In this document: one piece after another, positions 17,557-27,277 of the stretch | Numbering within the stretch: the first letter of the stretch is position 1 | How the letters are laid out: each line of letters opens with the position of its first letter | Assembly (NCBI GenBank): GCA_002753185.1 | Contig: PDZX01000045.1 | Location: 1 to 34,751 of the forward strand | Source: Magnetococcales bacterium WMHbin3 | Lineage (GTDB): Bacteria; Pseudomonadota; Magnetococcia; Magnetococcales; Magnetaquicoccaceae | DNA length: 34,751 nucleotides | Direction of reading: 5' to 3' | Notes under the pieces: generated by a model | Databases searched by the model: none | Seen by the model: only the letters and a program-made list of their open reading frames with translations | What the model was told of the DNA's origin: nothing | Position numbers and translations under genes: made by a program

Positions 17557-19128
17557 CTAACGGATCAGATCGTAATTGTAATCGGTCTCGCCCATGGAGC
17601 GCGTCTCATCATCCAGCCGTTCCAGGACAGCATTGACCAGAGTGGTCAACAGATACATCGCCCCCTCGTAGCCAAGGGTGGAGTGGCGATGCAGATGGTG
17701 CCGGTCGAAGATCGGAAAACCGATCCGAATCAAGGGCACTTCATGCTCCTTGCCCTTGTGCAGGGTATCGCGCTGAATGAACTTGCCATACGAATTTCCA
17801 ATCAGAAAATCCGGCTTCTTCTCGAACAGCAGGGAACGCAGATGCCACAGATCACGGCCAAAGTGAACCTCGGCGCCCTTGCCGAAGGGAGAGGCGGCCA
17901 GCATCTGCTCCATGGCCTTGCCCCAGCGCTTGGTGGCGTTGTGGCACAACAGATGAAGTGGTTCGGCCCCCAATTCCATCAGGAAACGGGCCATGCCCAT
18001 GACGAAATCAGGATCCCCATACACGGAAAAGCGACGTCCATGCAGCCAGGCGTGGGAATCGGCCATCATATCCACCAGCCGTCCCCGTTCCAGTTCCAGT
18101 GACGCGGGCACGGGCCGTCCGGTCAACTGGGAGACGGTCATCAGCAAGCGATCCGTGGCAGCCAGACCATACGGGGCGTCCACCTGAGTCGCGGCGTGGT
18201 TCCAGGTCTCCTTGACGAATTTTCGGCTCTTTTCGATGCCCCACGGTTGCAGGAACAACGTATCGATGGCATTCGGGGCCTGTTGCACCTCTTCCGGAGG
18301 GGTGCCGCCCGCATACATTCGATACCGGCCATCCGCCGGGGTATCGAGTACGGCCTCGGGATCGGACAACAGCGTCGCTTCCACCCCCATCTCCCGCATC
18401 ATCCGCTTGAGGAGCCGGAAATTGCCCAGGTAGCCGTCGAAACCCGCCACCAGGTTGATCCGGCCGCTCGATCCGGCTGTCTTGTCCGCCATGCTGTTGA
18501 GGGTGAAATATCGCAAAATCCCCTCCAGCATGTTATCCCACCCCGTCAGATGGCTGCCGATGAAACTCGGCGTATGGGCATAGGGGGTGGGAAAATCCAC
18601 CGGGATCCGGCCTTCCTTCTTGGCATTGGTGATGAAGGCGTTCAGGTCGTCGCCGATCACCTCCGCCATGCACGTGGAGGAGACCGCGATCATTTCCGGC
18701 TCGTAGAGCGCCTTGGCGTTCTGCAACCCCGCGAACAGGTTTTTCTGTCCGCCGAAAACCGCCGAGTCCTCGGTCATGGAGTCGGAAACGCAGGCCACCG
18801 GCTCCTTGAAGTGGCGGTTGAAATAGGTGCGAAAATAGGCCGTGCAACCCTGACTGCCATGGACATACGGCAATGTGCCCCGAAATCCGAGGGCACACAG
18901 TACCGCTCCCAACGGCTGGCAAGCCTTGGCGGGATTTATGGTGAGCGCCTCTCTCTGAAAATTCAGCTTCCGGTACGCCTCGGAAGTGGTCCACTGGAAG
19001 GTCTCGTCGATCTTCTCCTGGGGCACGCGCGCCTCGAATTCGGCACTCTTGGCCTTGAGAAGCTCCCGGTATTCGGGTTGTTGAAACAACGGATAACACG
19101 GTACGATCGTTGCGGCGCATTGCGACAT
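17557..19128 (-). CDS. nifK: Nitrogenase molybdenum-iron protein beta chain
   Basis: The product is 523 residues, full length for NifK. It forms the alpha2-beta2 MoFe protein with NifD and shares the P-cluster. P-cluster ligands are visible at Cys70 (AKACQPLGA), Cys95 (GSQGCTAYFRTYFNRHFKEP) and Cys153 (SSTCMAEVIGDDL), with Ser188 at the position seen in Azotobacter NifK, so the numbering coincides exactly with the Azotobacter vinelandii protein. The N-terminus has the family Q-x-P-E-Y-x-x-L start. It lies 31 nt downstream of nifD with an AAGGAGG ribosome-binding site. No frameshift or missing ligand was found. Confidence 0.98.
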   Translation of the reverse strand: MSQCAATIVPCYPLFQQPEYRELLKAKSAEFEARVPQEKIDETFQWTTSEAYRKLNFQREALTINPAKACQPLGAVLCALGFRGTLPYVHGSQGCTAYFRTYFNRHFKEPVACVSDSMTEDSAVFGGQKNLFAGLQNAKALYEPEMIAVSSTCMAEVIGDDLNAFITNAKKEGRIPVDFPTPYAHTPSFIGSHLTGWDNMLEGILRYFTLNSMADKTAGSSGRINLVAGFDGYLGNFRLLKRMMREMGVEATLLSDPEAVLDTPADGRYRMYAGGTPPEEVQQAPNAIDTLFLQPWGIEKSRKFVKETWNHAATQVDAPYGLAATDRLLMTVSQLTGRPVPASLELERGRLVDMMADSHAWLHGRRFSVYGDPDFVMGMARFLMELGAEPLHLLCHNATKRWGKAMEQMLAASPFGKGAEVHFGRDLWHLRSLLFEKKPDFLIGNSYGKFIQRDTLHKGKEHEVPLIRIGFPIFDRHHLHRHSTLGYEGAMYLLTTLVNAVLERLDDETRSMGETDYNYDLIR

Positions 19129-19159
19129 GGGTGGGGCCTCCTTTCCAAGTAATGAGTGT

Positions 19160-20593
19160 TCAACGCCAGGGAGGGGTCATCATTTTCCAGCAGGGGTTGT
19201 TGATCGTCATGTCCATATCCCTGGCGAAGATGGCATAGCCGTCATACCCGTGGTAGGGACCGGAATAGTCCCAGGAGTGCATCTGCCGGAACGGGATGCC
19301 CATTTTCTGGAACACGTATTTCTCCTTGATCCCCGAACCGACGAGGTCGGGACGCACCCGTTCGACGAATTTTTCCAATTCGTAGCCGGACGCGTCATCG
19401 TAAATCAGCGTCGTATTACTCAGATCTTCGTTGGTTCTCTCATAATCATCGTTATGGCCGAACTCGTAACCGGTTCCCACCACTTGCATGCCGAGGTCCT
19501 CATAGGCCCCGATCACGTGACGTGGACGCAACCCGCCCACATAGAGCATGACCCGCTTGCCCTCCAGACGGGGGCGGAAATGATGAGTGATCGCATCCAC
19601 CATGGGTTGATGCCTGGCGATCACCGCTTCCGCCCCTTCCTGGATGCGGCTGTCGAAGCGCGCGGCGATCCGACGCAGCGAGTCGGCGATCCTGGTTGGG
19701 CCGAAAAAGTTGTATTCCATCCACGGAATCCCGTATTTGGCCTCCATGTGGCGACTGATGTAATTCATCGAGCGGTAACAATGGAGCAGATTGAGCCGCA
19801 CCTGCGGCGTGCGTTCCATTTCGGCCAGGGTGCCATCTCCCGACCATTGCGCCACCACCCGCAATCCCATCTCCTCCAGCAGGATGCGGGACGCCCAGGC
19901 ATCGCCGCCGATGTTGTAATCGCCGAGGATGGCCACGTCGTAGGGACCGGCCTCGTTGGCGGTGCTCTCCTGCCGGTCGAGGATGAAATCCCGAATCGTG
20001 TCATTGGCGATGTGATGCCCCAGGGATTGGGATACCCCGCGAAATCCCTCGCACCGCACCGGAACGACCGGTTTGCCCATTTCCGCGCCTTTTTGCTTGG
20101 CCACTGCCTCGATGTCGTCGCCGATCAGCCCCACCGGGCACTCGGACTGGATGGAGATCCCCTTGTTGAGGGGGAACAGGGCGTTCGCCTCGTCCAGCAG
20201 TTTGGCGAGTTTCTTGTCGCCCCCGAACACCACGTCCTTCTCCTGAAAATCGGAGGTGAAGTTCATGGTGCCGAAGGCGTTGACCCCGGTATGGCCGACA
20301 TAGTAGTTGCGCCGTCCGGCCCGGGAGTACTGACCGCACCCCACCGGCCCGTGGGAAATGTGGATCATGTCCTTGACCGGCCCCCAGACCACCCCCTTCG
20401 ATCCCGCGTAGGCGCAGCCGCGAATGGTCATCACTCCTGGTTGGGACTTGCGGTTGGCGGTAATGCCGCACGACCCTTCACCGGTTGCCTCCTCCACCAC
20501 GGTGAGGTGTTTCGCCCGATCCGCAGCGGCATCGGGGGGATAGGCCGCCAGAACCTCCTCGATGAGTCGTTGTGCTTCTTCCTTGTTCAACAT
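19160..20593 (-). CDS. nifD: Nitrogenase molybdenum-iron protein alpha chain
   Basis: The product is 477 residues from ATG 20593 ([10 protein letters not shown]), with GGGAG 8 nt upstream; the frame runs open to 20791, but that part lies inside nifH and is not NifD-like. It carries the FeMo-cofactor. P-cluster ligands are Cys60 ([15 protein letters not shown]), Cys86 ([20 protein letters not shown]) and Cys152 ([11 protein letters not shown]). FeMo-co ligands are Cys272 ([11 protein letters not shown]) and His439 ([15 protein letters not shown]), corresponding to Cys275 and His442 in Azotobacter. There is no VnfD/AnfD-like signature; this is the molybdenum enzyme. It is the second gene of nifHDKTY. 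Confidence 0.98.
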   Translation of the reverse strand: MLNKEEAQRLIEEVLAAYPPDAAADRAKHLTVVEEATGEGSCGITANRKSQPGVMTIRGCAYAGSKGVVWGPVKDMIHISHGPVGCGQYSRAGRRNYYVGHTGVNAFGTMNFTSDFQEKDVVFGGDKKLAKLLDEANALFPLNKGISIQSECPVGLIGDDIEAVAKQKGAEMGKPVVPVRCEGFRGVSQSLGHHIANDTIRDFILDRQESTANEAGPYDVAILGDYNIGGDAWASRILLEEMGLRVVAQWSGDGTLAEMERTPQVRLNLLHCYRSMNYISRHMEAKYGIPWMEYNFFGPTRIADSLRRIAARFDSRIQEGAEAVIARHQPMVDAITHHFRPRLEGKRVMLYVGGLRPRHVIGAYEDLGMQVVGTGYEFGHNDDYERTNEDLSNTTLIYDDASGYELEKFVERVRPDLVGSGIKEKYVFQKMGIPFRQMHSWDYSGPYHGYDGYAIFARDMDMTINNPCWKMMTPPWR

Positions 20594-20615
20594 GGCTCGT
20601 TCTCCCGGTTCGATG

Positions 20616-21620
<1,005 letters not shown>

Positions 21621-21660
21621 TTATTTAATTCAGAAAATATCTGCTCTGGGATGGTCCGGA

Positions 21661-22521
21661 ATGCGACAAGACAAACACGATTGTTCCGTTGACAACACAG
21701 GAATCGAGGCAGGCCCCTGGGTGCCCCCGGAGCATTCCTGGACCCGCTTCAACCGCTGCAATGTGCCTGCATCGGTCCTGGTCCGCCTGGAATTTCAGCA
21801 ACTCCCGGAACCCCTGGAACTGGATGGCGTTGCGGTCATCCACAAGGATCTCTTCCGTCGTCTGGAAACCCTGGACGATCCGCTCGCGCGCAGCAGACAG
21901 TTCATGGATTACATGACCGTCCATTTTTCCCTGAACAGGCCGGAAAATGCCGGTTTCGACGCCCATGCGCGTATCCGTCGCCACCGGGCCGACTATTTGA
22001 GTCTGCTGCGCGGCTGGCTGTTCGATGCGGAGGGGCGTGAAGGCGCGGTTCTGAAAGGGTGGGTCGCTTCGCGGTTCGGGTTGCCGCCGCGCTATTTCGG
22101 AGGACGTATGGCTCTTGAAAGTCAGGAATATCAACGTTTCCTTGGTATGCAGAGCATCGGGATCTACAATGCCAACAACCTGGAAGGGCAGCTCGATCTG
22201 CTGTATGCCTACTGCCAATACGAACTGGCGCGGCAGCGTCCCGGCCTGCGGCATGTCACCCTCTATCGCGGGGTGAATCGGCTGGAGGAGCACGAAATCG
22301 TGGGCAGGATCGACAAGAAACGGTGCGTGGTCCTGTTGAACAATCTCAGCTCGTTTACCGGCAACAGGGAACGGGCCGATGAGTTCGGCGACCGGATTCT
22401 CGAAACGGAGGTCCCCCTCGTCAAGATTTTTTTCTTCAATGCCTTGCTGCCCGGCATTCTCAAGGGAGAGGAAGAGCACCTGGTGATCGGGGGGTTGTAC
22501 GAGGTAACTCAGTGGTGCTGA
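21661..22521 (+). CDS. draT: NAD(+)-dinitrogen-reductase ADP-ribosyltransferase
   Basis: The product is 286 residues from ATG 21661; the frame is open to 21559, but the extra residues are AT-rich and unlike DraT. It transfers ADP-ribose from NAD to Arg101 of NifH, switching nitrogenase off in response to ammonium or energy shift. Family-like segments include LDGVAVIHKDLFRRLETLDDP, FMDYMTVHF, VTLYRGVNRLEEHE (about 199-212, candidate catalytic Arg203), LNNLSSFTGNRERADEFGD and a Glu-rich GEEEHLVIGG near 269-278. It is divergent from nifH and alone on this strand; draG is on the opposite strand and converges with it, overlapping 62 nt. The start codon lacks a strong Shine-Dalgarno, so the N-terminus is uncertain. 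Confidence 0.92.
   Translation: MRQDKHDCSVDNTGIEAGPWVPPEHSWTRFNRCNVPASVLVRLEFQQLPEPLELDGVAVIHKDLFRRLETLDDPLARSRQFMDYMTVHFSLNRPENAGFDAHARIRRHRADYLSLLRGWLFDAEGREGAVLKGWVASRFGLPPRYFGGRMALESQEYQRFLGMQSIGIYNANNLEGQLDLLYAYCQYELARQRPGLRHVTLYRGVNRLEEHEIVGRIDKKRCVVLLNNLSSFTGNRERADEFGDRILETEVPLVKIFFFNALLPGILKGEEEHLVIGGLYEVTQWC
21682..21697. promoter_or_regulatory. NifA upstream activator sequence (TGT-N10-ACA)
   Basis: The site is a perfect TGT-N10-ACA (TGTTCCGTTGACAACA), about 95 bp upstream of the nifH -24/-12 element, within the usual UAS distance. It lies within draT codons 8-13 if the draT start is 21661. An AT-rich stretch (about 21600-21645), suited to bending, separates the UAS from the promoter; it contains only a near match to an IHF site. 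Confidence 0.7.
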
Positions 22522-23428
22522 CGGGGAAAGGCCCGGCGGCTACCAAACCCAGCGCTTGCTGGACGCACGCCTCGGCAATGGGCGGATACAGCGCATTGAG
22601 CCAACGCGAGGGAATCGCCTCCACCCCATGATAGGCTCCCGCCAGCATGCCGGCGATGGCCCCGGTGGTGTCGGCGTCCCCACCCAGATTGACGACCCGG
22701 ATCAGACAATCCTCAAAGGAGTCGGAGTCGAAAAAGCCCTGAAATACCGCACGCAGCGTTTCGGCGATGAAACCGGAGGGATGGGTGATCTCCTTGCGCG
22801 CCCGGAACCGGAAGATCGGATGATCGGCGATCAGGTCCGCGACGGGACCGGCCAGCATGGCGGGAATCTCGATCCCGTCCAAGGCCATCCGGACCAGACG
22901 CGCCATGCACAGGCTGCCCGCCTCGGCCAGGGGATTGTGATGGGTCACCCGTCCCTGATGGAGCACGGCACGTTCCAGGTCGGCCTCGTGTCCGCCGTGA
23001 CAGGCCAGGATCACCGGCAATACCCGCATGCAGGATCCGTTGCCGGCATCCTGTTCGTCGGGCGGGGCCACCGGCGTGCCGGTACGCCGGAAGTGCAGAA
23101 TGCCCCGCCGTACCGTATTGCCGATGTCCACCGGTTTGGAGCGCATCCAGTCATCGAAAGCCCTCCCGATCACCAGAGGATCGATCCGCCTTTCACACAA
23201 AATGGCCTGGCCAAGAGCCAGACTCATGGTGGTATCGTCGGTCACCCTCCCCGGCGCCAGATGCAGCCAACCGCCTCCCGTCATCTCCCGATGCACGCCG
23301 TACCGGGCGCGGATTTCGTTCGGGGTCATGAACTCCACCGTCGCACCCAGGGCATCGCCCACGGCCAGGCCCAGGAATGCCCCGGTCGCCCGTGATTGCA
23401 AGTGGGACCAGCGACGCGGAATCATCAT
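22460..23428 (-). CDS. draG: Dinitrogenase reductase activating ADP-ribosylglycohydrolase
   Basis: The product is 322 residues from ATG 23428, which overlaps the nifQ stop (ATGA); the longer frame to 23635 lies inside nifQ. It removes ADP-ribose from NifH and restores activity. It has the di-metal ADP-ribosylglycohydrolase signatures: GAFLGLAVGDALGATVEF (about 16-33), VTDDTTMSLALG with Asp64/Asp65, and NLGGDADTTGAIAGMLAGAYHG with Asp251/Asp253. The C-terminus runs about 25 residues past the usual end (TTELPRTTPRSPGALPLP) and this extension overlaps the end of draT. It is the last gene of the nifB-fdxN-nifQ-draG operon, an unusual place for it. Confidence 0.93.
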   Translation of the reverse strand: MMIPRRWSHLQSRATGAFLGLAVGDALGATVEFMTPNEIRARYGVHREMTGGGWLHLAPGRVTDDTTMSLALGQAILCERRIDPLVIGRAFDDWMRSKPVDIGNTVRRGILHFRRTGTPVAPPDEQDAGNGSCMRVLPVILACHGGHEADLERAVLHQGRVTHHNPLAEAGSLCMARLVRMALDGIEIPAMLAGPVADLIADHPIFRFRARKEITHPSGFIAETLRAVFQGFFDSDSFEDCLIRVVNLGGDADTTGAIAGMLAGAYHGVEAIPSRWLNALYPPIAEACVQQALGLVAAGPFPVSTTELPRTTPRSPGALPLP

Positions 23429-24021
23429 GTCTCCGGACCAAAGCAGTGGTCGTAATCCCGGCAGATCGCACAGGACGGTGCTTGACACAAATGGAGATGT
23501 TCCGCCTCGCACAACTGCTTGTAAAAGAATTTTTTCCACTTCATGTCTCGTGTGTTCCGGTTGGCCAGGGCAGCGAATCCATGCCGCAGCAACCCGGAGA
23601 CATCCTCGCGCGACCAGAGGCCCAAATCCTGCCACAGATGGTCATCGCCCATGGAGCCATCGGCGAGGATGCGGGCGAGCCAGAGGTCATCCGGTGACTC
23701 CAGCGTGGCATGCATCAGGAACAGTTCGATCAGGGAGTCGCGCTCCATCCCCCGCGTGGGGTCTGGAGAGCGTTGGAGACGTGGTGGCTCCGGGAGCCTC
23801 AGACCCGGAAAATGGCGCGCCAATAACGCCTCGAAGCCGTCAGGCGTCAGCCCAAGCCAGGCGGGCAACACCGAGTCGCCATGCCACCATGAGGCGATGA
23901 TGCGCGCCAGCCAATGTCCCAGTGGAGGATGAGACACCGCATTCATCAACATTGAACAGATGTCTCGATGATGGGCATGAATGATTACATGGTTAATTTG
24001 TGCAGGCATGGTTTCCAACAT
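23425..24021 (-). CDS. nifQ: NifQ, molybdenum delivery for FeMo-co synthesis
   Basis: The product is 198 residues from ATG 24021, with GGGAGG about 6 nt upstream; the start overlaps the fdxN end by 29 nt. The C-terminus has the diagnostic MKWKKFFYKQLCEAEHLHLC segment and the cluster-binding C-x4-C-x2-C-x5-C motif (Cys179, 184, 187, 193), ending in CFGPE. NifQ carries a Mo-Fe-S cluster and supplies Mo to NifEN/NifH. The N-terminal half is variable and His-rich (HVIIHAHHRD). Confidence 0.9.
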   Translation of the reverse strand: MLETMPAQINHVIIHAHHRDICSMLMNAVSHPPLGHWLARIIASWWHGDSVLPAWLGLTPDGFEALLARHFPGLRLPEPPRLQRSPDPTRGMERDSLIELFLMHATLESPDDLWLARILADGSMGDDHLWQDLGLWSREDVSGLLRHGFAALANRNTRDMKWKKFFYKQLCEAEHLHLCQAPSCAICRDYDHCFGPET

Positions 24022-24268
24022 GTGCCACCTCCCAATCCAGTCCGGCCAATGATCCCGGCGGGGACATCCATCTCCCGTCGGCGGTGATGATCGCCCCTTC
24101 CACAGGGCATATTTCCACGCACTGCGGCGGGTCGTCGAACCCTTCGCACTCCGTGCAGGCATAAGGATCGATCTTGAAGCGTTCATGCGCGACCAGGATC
24201 GCCCCGTTGACACAGAGTGGTTCACATGCCCAGCAGGCGATGCATGCGGTGGTGATGGACAAAGCCAT
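23993..24268 (-). CDS. fdxN: 2[4Fe-4S] ferredoxin, nifB-associated (FdxN type)
   Basis: The product is 91 residues. The first cluster motif is CIACWACEPLC (Cys9, 12, 15, 19). The second is Cys38, 41, 50 and 54, with the longer C-x8-C spacing typical of Allochromatium-type ferredoxins (TECEGFDDPPQCVEICPVEGAI). It starts 18 nt downstream of nifB with a GGGGAG ribosome-binding site and overlaps nifQ. FdxN-type ferredoxins donate electrons to NifB in cofactor synthesis. The first motif has Val after its last Cys where Pro is usual. Confidence 0.9.
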   Translation of the reverse strand: MALSITTACIACWACEPLCVNGAILVAHERFKIDPYACTECEGFDDPPQCVEICPVEGAIITADGRWMSPPGSLAGLDWEVAHVGNHACTN

Positions 24269-24286
24269 GATGATCTCCCCTTGAAT

Positions 24287-25591
24287 TCATCCGGCCAGGA
24301 CCTGGCGTTCCCGATCACGTGTGGCGGGATCGCGCAGGCGCAGTGCGGTCTGCCATACCGCCTCCACGACGGGCCGGCTGGCATGACGGTTGACGGGTTC
24401 CACGCCGCGCGCCAGAAGTGCCTCCCATGGCGTATAGCCGATGCGGCTGCAAATCACGGCGCGGCAATCCCGCAATGCTTCCAGATGACCGGCAATGGCG
24501 CTCCGTTCCTCCACGCATGTGTCGTCACCAAGGCAGAATTGCGCCACGGAGCGTTCCTCGACGAATTCGACCCGTGATTCATGAACCCTGTAGACCTGAA
24601 ACGAGCGGGCGTGCCCAAAATGGAGGTCAACCAATCTTCCATCGCTGCTGGCCACCGCCAGGAGAATTGGCGCCTCCCCCGCAGGCCGCGCGCCTTGCAG
24701 GATCGGAATGACGCGGGAGTGTTCCCGCCGGAGGCTGGCGTCATCCTCGCCCAACAGACCGACGGCATCGGCGCGACATTGACGGCAATGAGTCATCAGC
24801 CGGGCCGACCCGGCGCATTGGCCTCGCACCTCGTTCAACCGCGCCTCGGACGGTCCCATCACCCCCATCCGCCCGAAGCAGGTGCCGTGCTCCGGGGCGC
24901 TGATCAATGGCATGACGTTGTGACTGAATACCCCCGCGCGACTGACCAGTTGGTTGATCCGCGCCACTTCCTCGTCGTTGAAATCCGGAATCAACACCGT
25001 ATTGATCTTGACCAGGACGCCGCGCGCGATCAGGGCGGCCATCCCCGCCAATTGCTGTTCGATCAGGATGCGCGCCGCCTCCACCCCGTACCGCCTCCGG
25101 CGGCGCCAGAAGATCCAGGAATAGATGCGCGCGCCGATTGCGGGGTCGAGGGCGTTCACGGTGATGGTGACGTGACGGATGCCATGCGCGATGATGGCAT
25201 CGACCGATTCCGGCAACACCAGACCGTTGGTGGAGAGACACAATTGCAACCCGGCATGGCTGGAGAGCAGGGTCCGGCAGGTGGCGAACACCCGTTCCCG
25301 GTTGGCCAGGGGATCGCCGGGTCCGGCAAAACCGATCACTTTCAACTGGGGTAATTGCTGCACGGCGGCATCGACCCGCAGCGCGGCCTGTTCCGGCGTC
25401 AGCAGGGCGGAGACCACGCCGGGACGGGACTCGTTGGCGCAATCGAATTTGCGATGGCAGTAGCGGCACTGGATGTTGCAGGCCGGCGCGACCGGCAGAT
25501 GGAGCCGTGCATACCGATGCGACGCCTCCTCCGAATAACAGGGATGCTCCTGGATCGATTTCTCGCATGCCGCGTGTTGGATCATGTTCAT
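24287..25591 (-). CDS. nifB: FeMo-cofactor biosynthesis radical SAM protein NifB with NifX-like C-terminal domain
   Basis: The product is about 434 residues. I give ATG 25591; ATG 25585 two codons later has better-spaced GGAG and may be the real start. NifB makes the 8Fe-core precursor (NifB-co). The radical SAM motif is C-x3-C-x2-C (Cys38, 42, 45: CNIQCRYCHRKFDCANESRPG), followed by GFAGPGDPLAN and LCLSTNGL. The C-terminal 130 residues (LLAVASSDGRLVDLHFGHARSFQVY onward) are a NifX-like cofactor-binding domain, as in many proteobacterial NifB proteins. It is the first gene of nifB-fdxN-nifQ-draG, divergent from nifE. Confidence 0.97.
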   Translation of the reverse strand: MNMIQHAACEKSIQEHPCYSEEASHRYARLHLPVAPACNIQCRYCHRKFDCANESRPGVVSALLTPEQAALRVDAAVQQLPQLKVIGFAGPGDPLANRERVFATCRTLLSSHAGLQLCLSTNGLVLPESVDAIIAHGIRHVTITVNALDPAIGARIYSWIFWRRRRRYGVEAARILIEQQLAGMAALIARGVLVKINTVLIPDFNDEEVARINQLVSRAGVFSHNVMPLISAPEHGTCFGRMGVMGPSEARLNEVRGQCAGSARLMTHCRQCRADAVGLLGEDDASLRREHSRVIPILQGARPAGEAPILLAVASSDGRLVDLHFGHARSFQVYRVHESRVEFVEERSVAQFCLGDDTCVEERSAIAGHLEALRDCRAVICSRIGYTPWEALLARGVEPVNRHASRPVVEAVWQTALRLRDPATRDRERQVLAG

Positions 25592-25651
25592 GCTCCGCGC
25601 TCTTCCTCGATGCCGGTTGGGGGTGAATGAGGCGTTCGGGGACAAGGCGTC

Positions 25652-25667
25652 AGCACAGGCTGTGCCG
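25652..25667 (-). promoter_or_regulatory. Sigma-54 (-24/-12) promoter of nifB operon
   Basis: Read on the minus strand the site is CGGCACAGCCTGTGCT, with GG-N10-GC spacing, a -24 box one base off TGGCAC and a -12 box GTGCT. It lies about 60 bp upstream of the nifB start and shares the GGCACAGCC core with the divergent nifE promoter. Confidence 0.75.
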
Positions 25668-25705
25668 AGATTATTTTATTGTTTTTGATTGAAATTTTTT
25701 TTCTG

Positions 25706-25773
25706 TGTCCGACTCGTGACCGGACAATTGTCCGAAACCGGACCAGAATGGAATTCGCGTTCGGTTCCGGACA
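25706..25773. promoter_or_regulatory. Cluster of three NifA-UAS-like motifs shared by nifB and nifE
   Basis: There are three one-mismatch versions of TGT-N10-ACA: TGTCCGACTCGTGACC at 25706-25721, TGTCCGAAACCGGACC at 25729-25744 and CGTTCGGTTCCGGACA at 25758-25773. All carry TGTCCG on one strand or the other. A perfect 14-bp palindrome, CGGACAATTGTCCG (25721-25734), overlaps the first two. The cluster sits midway between the divergent nifB and nifE promoters at suitable UAS distance from both. Confidence 0.55.
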
Positions 25774-25799
25774 GGGATAAAAAACTATTAATTCAATAA

Positions 25800-25812
25800 T
25801 ATCAAATAATTG
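25800..25812 (+). promoter_or_regulatory. IHF binding site upstream of nifE promoter
   Basis: TATCAA-ATAA-TTG matches the IHF consensus WATCAA-N4-TTR at every fixed position. It lies in an AT-rich tract between the UAS cluster and the nifE -24 box, where IHF-induced bending usually helps NifA reach sigma-54 polymerase. Confidence 0.6.
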
Positions 25813-25816
25813 TCTA

Positions 25817-25832
25817 TGGCACAGCCGTTGCT
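25817..25832 (+). promoter_or_regulatory. Sigma-54 (-24/-12) promoter of nifENX operon
   Basis: TGGCACAGCCGTTGCT is a full consensus match (TGGCAC-N5-TTGCW), the best -24/-12 element in the window. It lies about 39 bp upstream of the nifE ATG. Confidence 0.9.
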
Positions 25833-25870
25833 CCCTAGGGGTTGAACCCACCATCGCCAGGAGGAAGGCC

Positions 25871-27277
25871 ATGAAACGTTCCGAAGTCGCCCAATTGCTC
25901 GACGAACCCGCCTGTAGCCACAACACCCGGGACAAGGTGACCTGTGGTCGTTTGCAACCCGGAGCGACCGCCGGAGGGTGCAGCTTCGACGGCGCCCAGA
26001 TCACCCTGTTTCCCATCAGCGATGCCGCGCATATCGTGCATGGCTCTATTGCCTGCGCCGGGAGTTCCTGGAATGGTCGCGGGTCGCTCTCCAGCGGTCC
26101 TGACTGGCACCGCCTGGGTTTGACCACCGATCTTTCCGAACAGGAGATCATCATGGGCAAAGGCGAGAAGAAATTGTTGTTCGCCATCAAGGCAACCGTC
26201 GAGCGATGGCGGCCGGCAGCGGTGTTCGTCTATCAGACCTGCATCCCCGCCATGATTGGCGACGATGTGGAAGCGGTCTGCCGTTCCGCCACTACGGCGT
26301 TCGGGGTTCCGGTCATCCCGGTGGATGCCGCCGGGTTTTACGGCACCAAGAATCTGGGCAACCGCATCGCCGGGGAAACCATCCTGAAATACGTTGTTGG
26401 CACCCGTGATCCGGAACCGGCCCCGCCGCGCGACGGGATGCGCATCCACGACATCAACCTGGTCGGGGAGTTCAATGTCGCCGGAGAGTTCTGGCATGTT
26501 GCCCCTCTGCTGGACGAGTTGGGACTGCGTCCCCTGGCGACCCTGGCGGGGGATACCTTTTTCCACGAGGTGCAGAGCATGCATCGGGCCGAGGTGACCA
26601 TGCTGGTCTGCTCCAAGGCGCTGATCAACGTGGCGCGCAAACTCGAAGAGCGCTACGGCATTCCCTGGTTCGAAGGGAGCTTCTACGGAATCGGCGACAC
26701 CTCGCACGCCTTGCGCTCCTTTGCCGCCCGGATCGGGGACCTGGACCTGACGGCACGCACCGAGGCGCTGATCGATCGGGAAGAGAAGAGGATCAAGGAG
26801 TCCCTGCGTCCCTGGCTGTCACGCCTGCAAGGCAAACGCGCCCTGCTTTATACCGGTGGGGTCAAATCGTGGTCCGTGATCTCCGCGCTCCAGGAGTTGG
26901 GGATGACCGTGGTGGCCACGGGAGTCAAGAAGTCCACCATGCAGGACCGGGAACGCATTCTGGAACTGATGGGGGAAGAGGCCACCCTGATCGAGGAAGG
27001 CAATCCACGCGTGATGCTGGATCTGTGCCGGCAAAAGGGAGCCGACATCCTGATCGCCGGAGGACGCAACATGTTCACGGCACTGAAGGCACGCCTGCCA
27101 TTCCTGGATATCAACCAGGAACGGGAACACGCCTACGCCGGCTATGAAGGGATGCTCGAACTGGCCCGGCAACTGGTCATCACCATGGCAAGTCCCATCT
27201 GGGAACGCGTGCGGCGCGCGCCCCCCGGAGAAGACACGCACCCCATTGAAGGAGAAGGAACGTGGGTAAACCATTGA
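25871..27277 (+). CDS. nifE: Nitrogenase FeMo-cofactor scaffold protein NifE
   Basis: The product is 468 residues, preceded by AGGAGG. It pairs with NifN as the scaffold on which NifB-co matures to FeMo-co. It is a NifD homologue with [28 protein letters not shown] (Cys37), [11 protein letters not shown] (Cys62) and [18 protein letters not shown] (Cys124), the cluster-ligand Cys positions of Nif[22 protein letters not shown] and the C-terminal [19 protein letters not shown] are family hallmarks. It has no His equivalent to the NifD FeMo-co His in the MHS context. Its end overlaps nifN by 16 nt, implying translational coupling. Confidence 0.97.
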   Translation: MKRSEVAQLLDEPACSHNTRDKVTCGRLQPGATAGGCSFDGAQITLFPISDAAHIVHGSIACAGSSWNGRGSLSSGPDWHRLGLTTDLSEQEIIMGKGEKKLLFAIKATVERWRPAAVFVYQTCIPAMIGDDVEAVCRSATTAFGVPVIPVDAAGFYGTKNLGNRIAGETILKYVVGTRDPEPAPPRDGMRIHDINLVGEFNVAGEFWHVAPLLDELGLRPLATLAGDTFFHEVQSMHRAEVTMLVCSKALINVARKLEERYGIPWFEGSFYGIGDTSHALRSFAARIGDLDLTARTEALIDREEKRIKESLRPWLSRLQGKRALLYTGGVKSWSVISALQELGMTVVATGVKKSTMQDRERILELMGEEATLIEEGNPRVMLDLCRQKGADILIAGGRNMFTALKARLPFLDINQEREHAYAGYEGMLELARQLVITMASPIWERVRRAPPGEDTHPIEGEGTWVNH

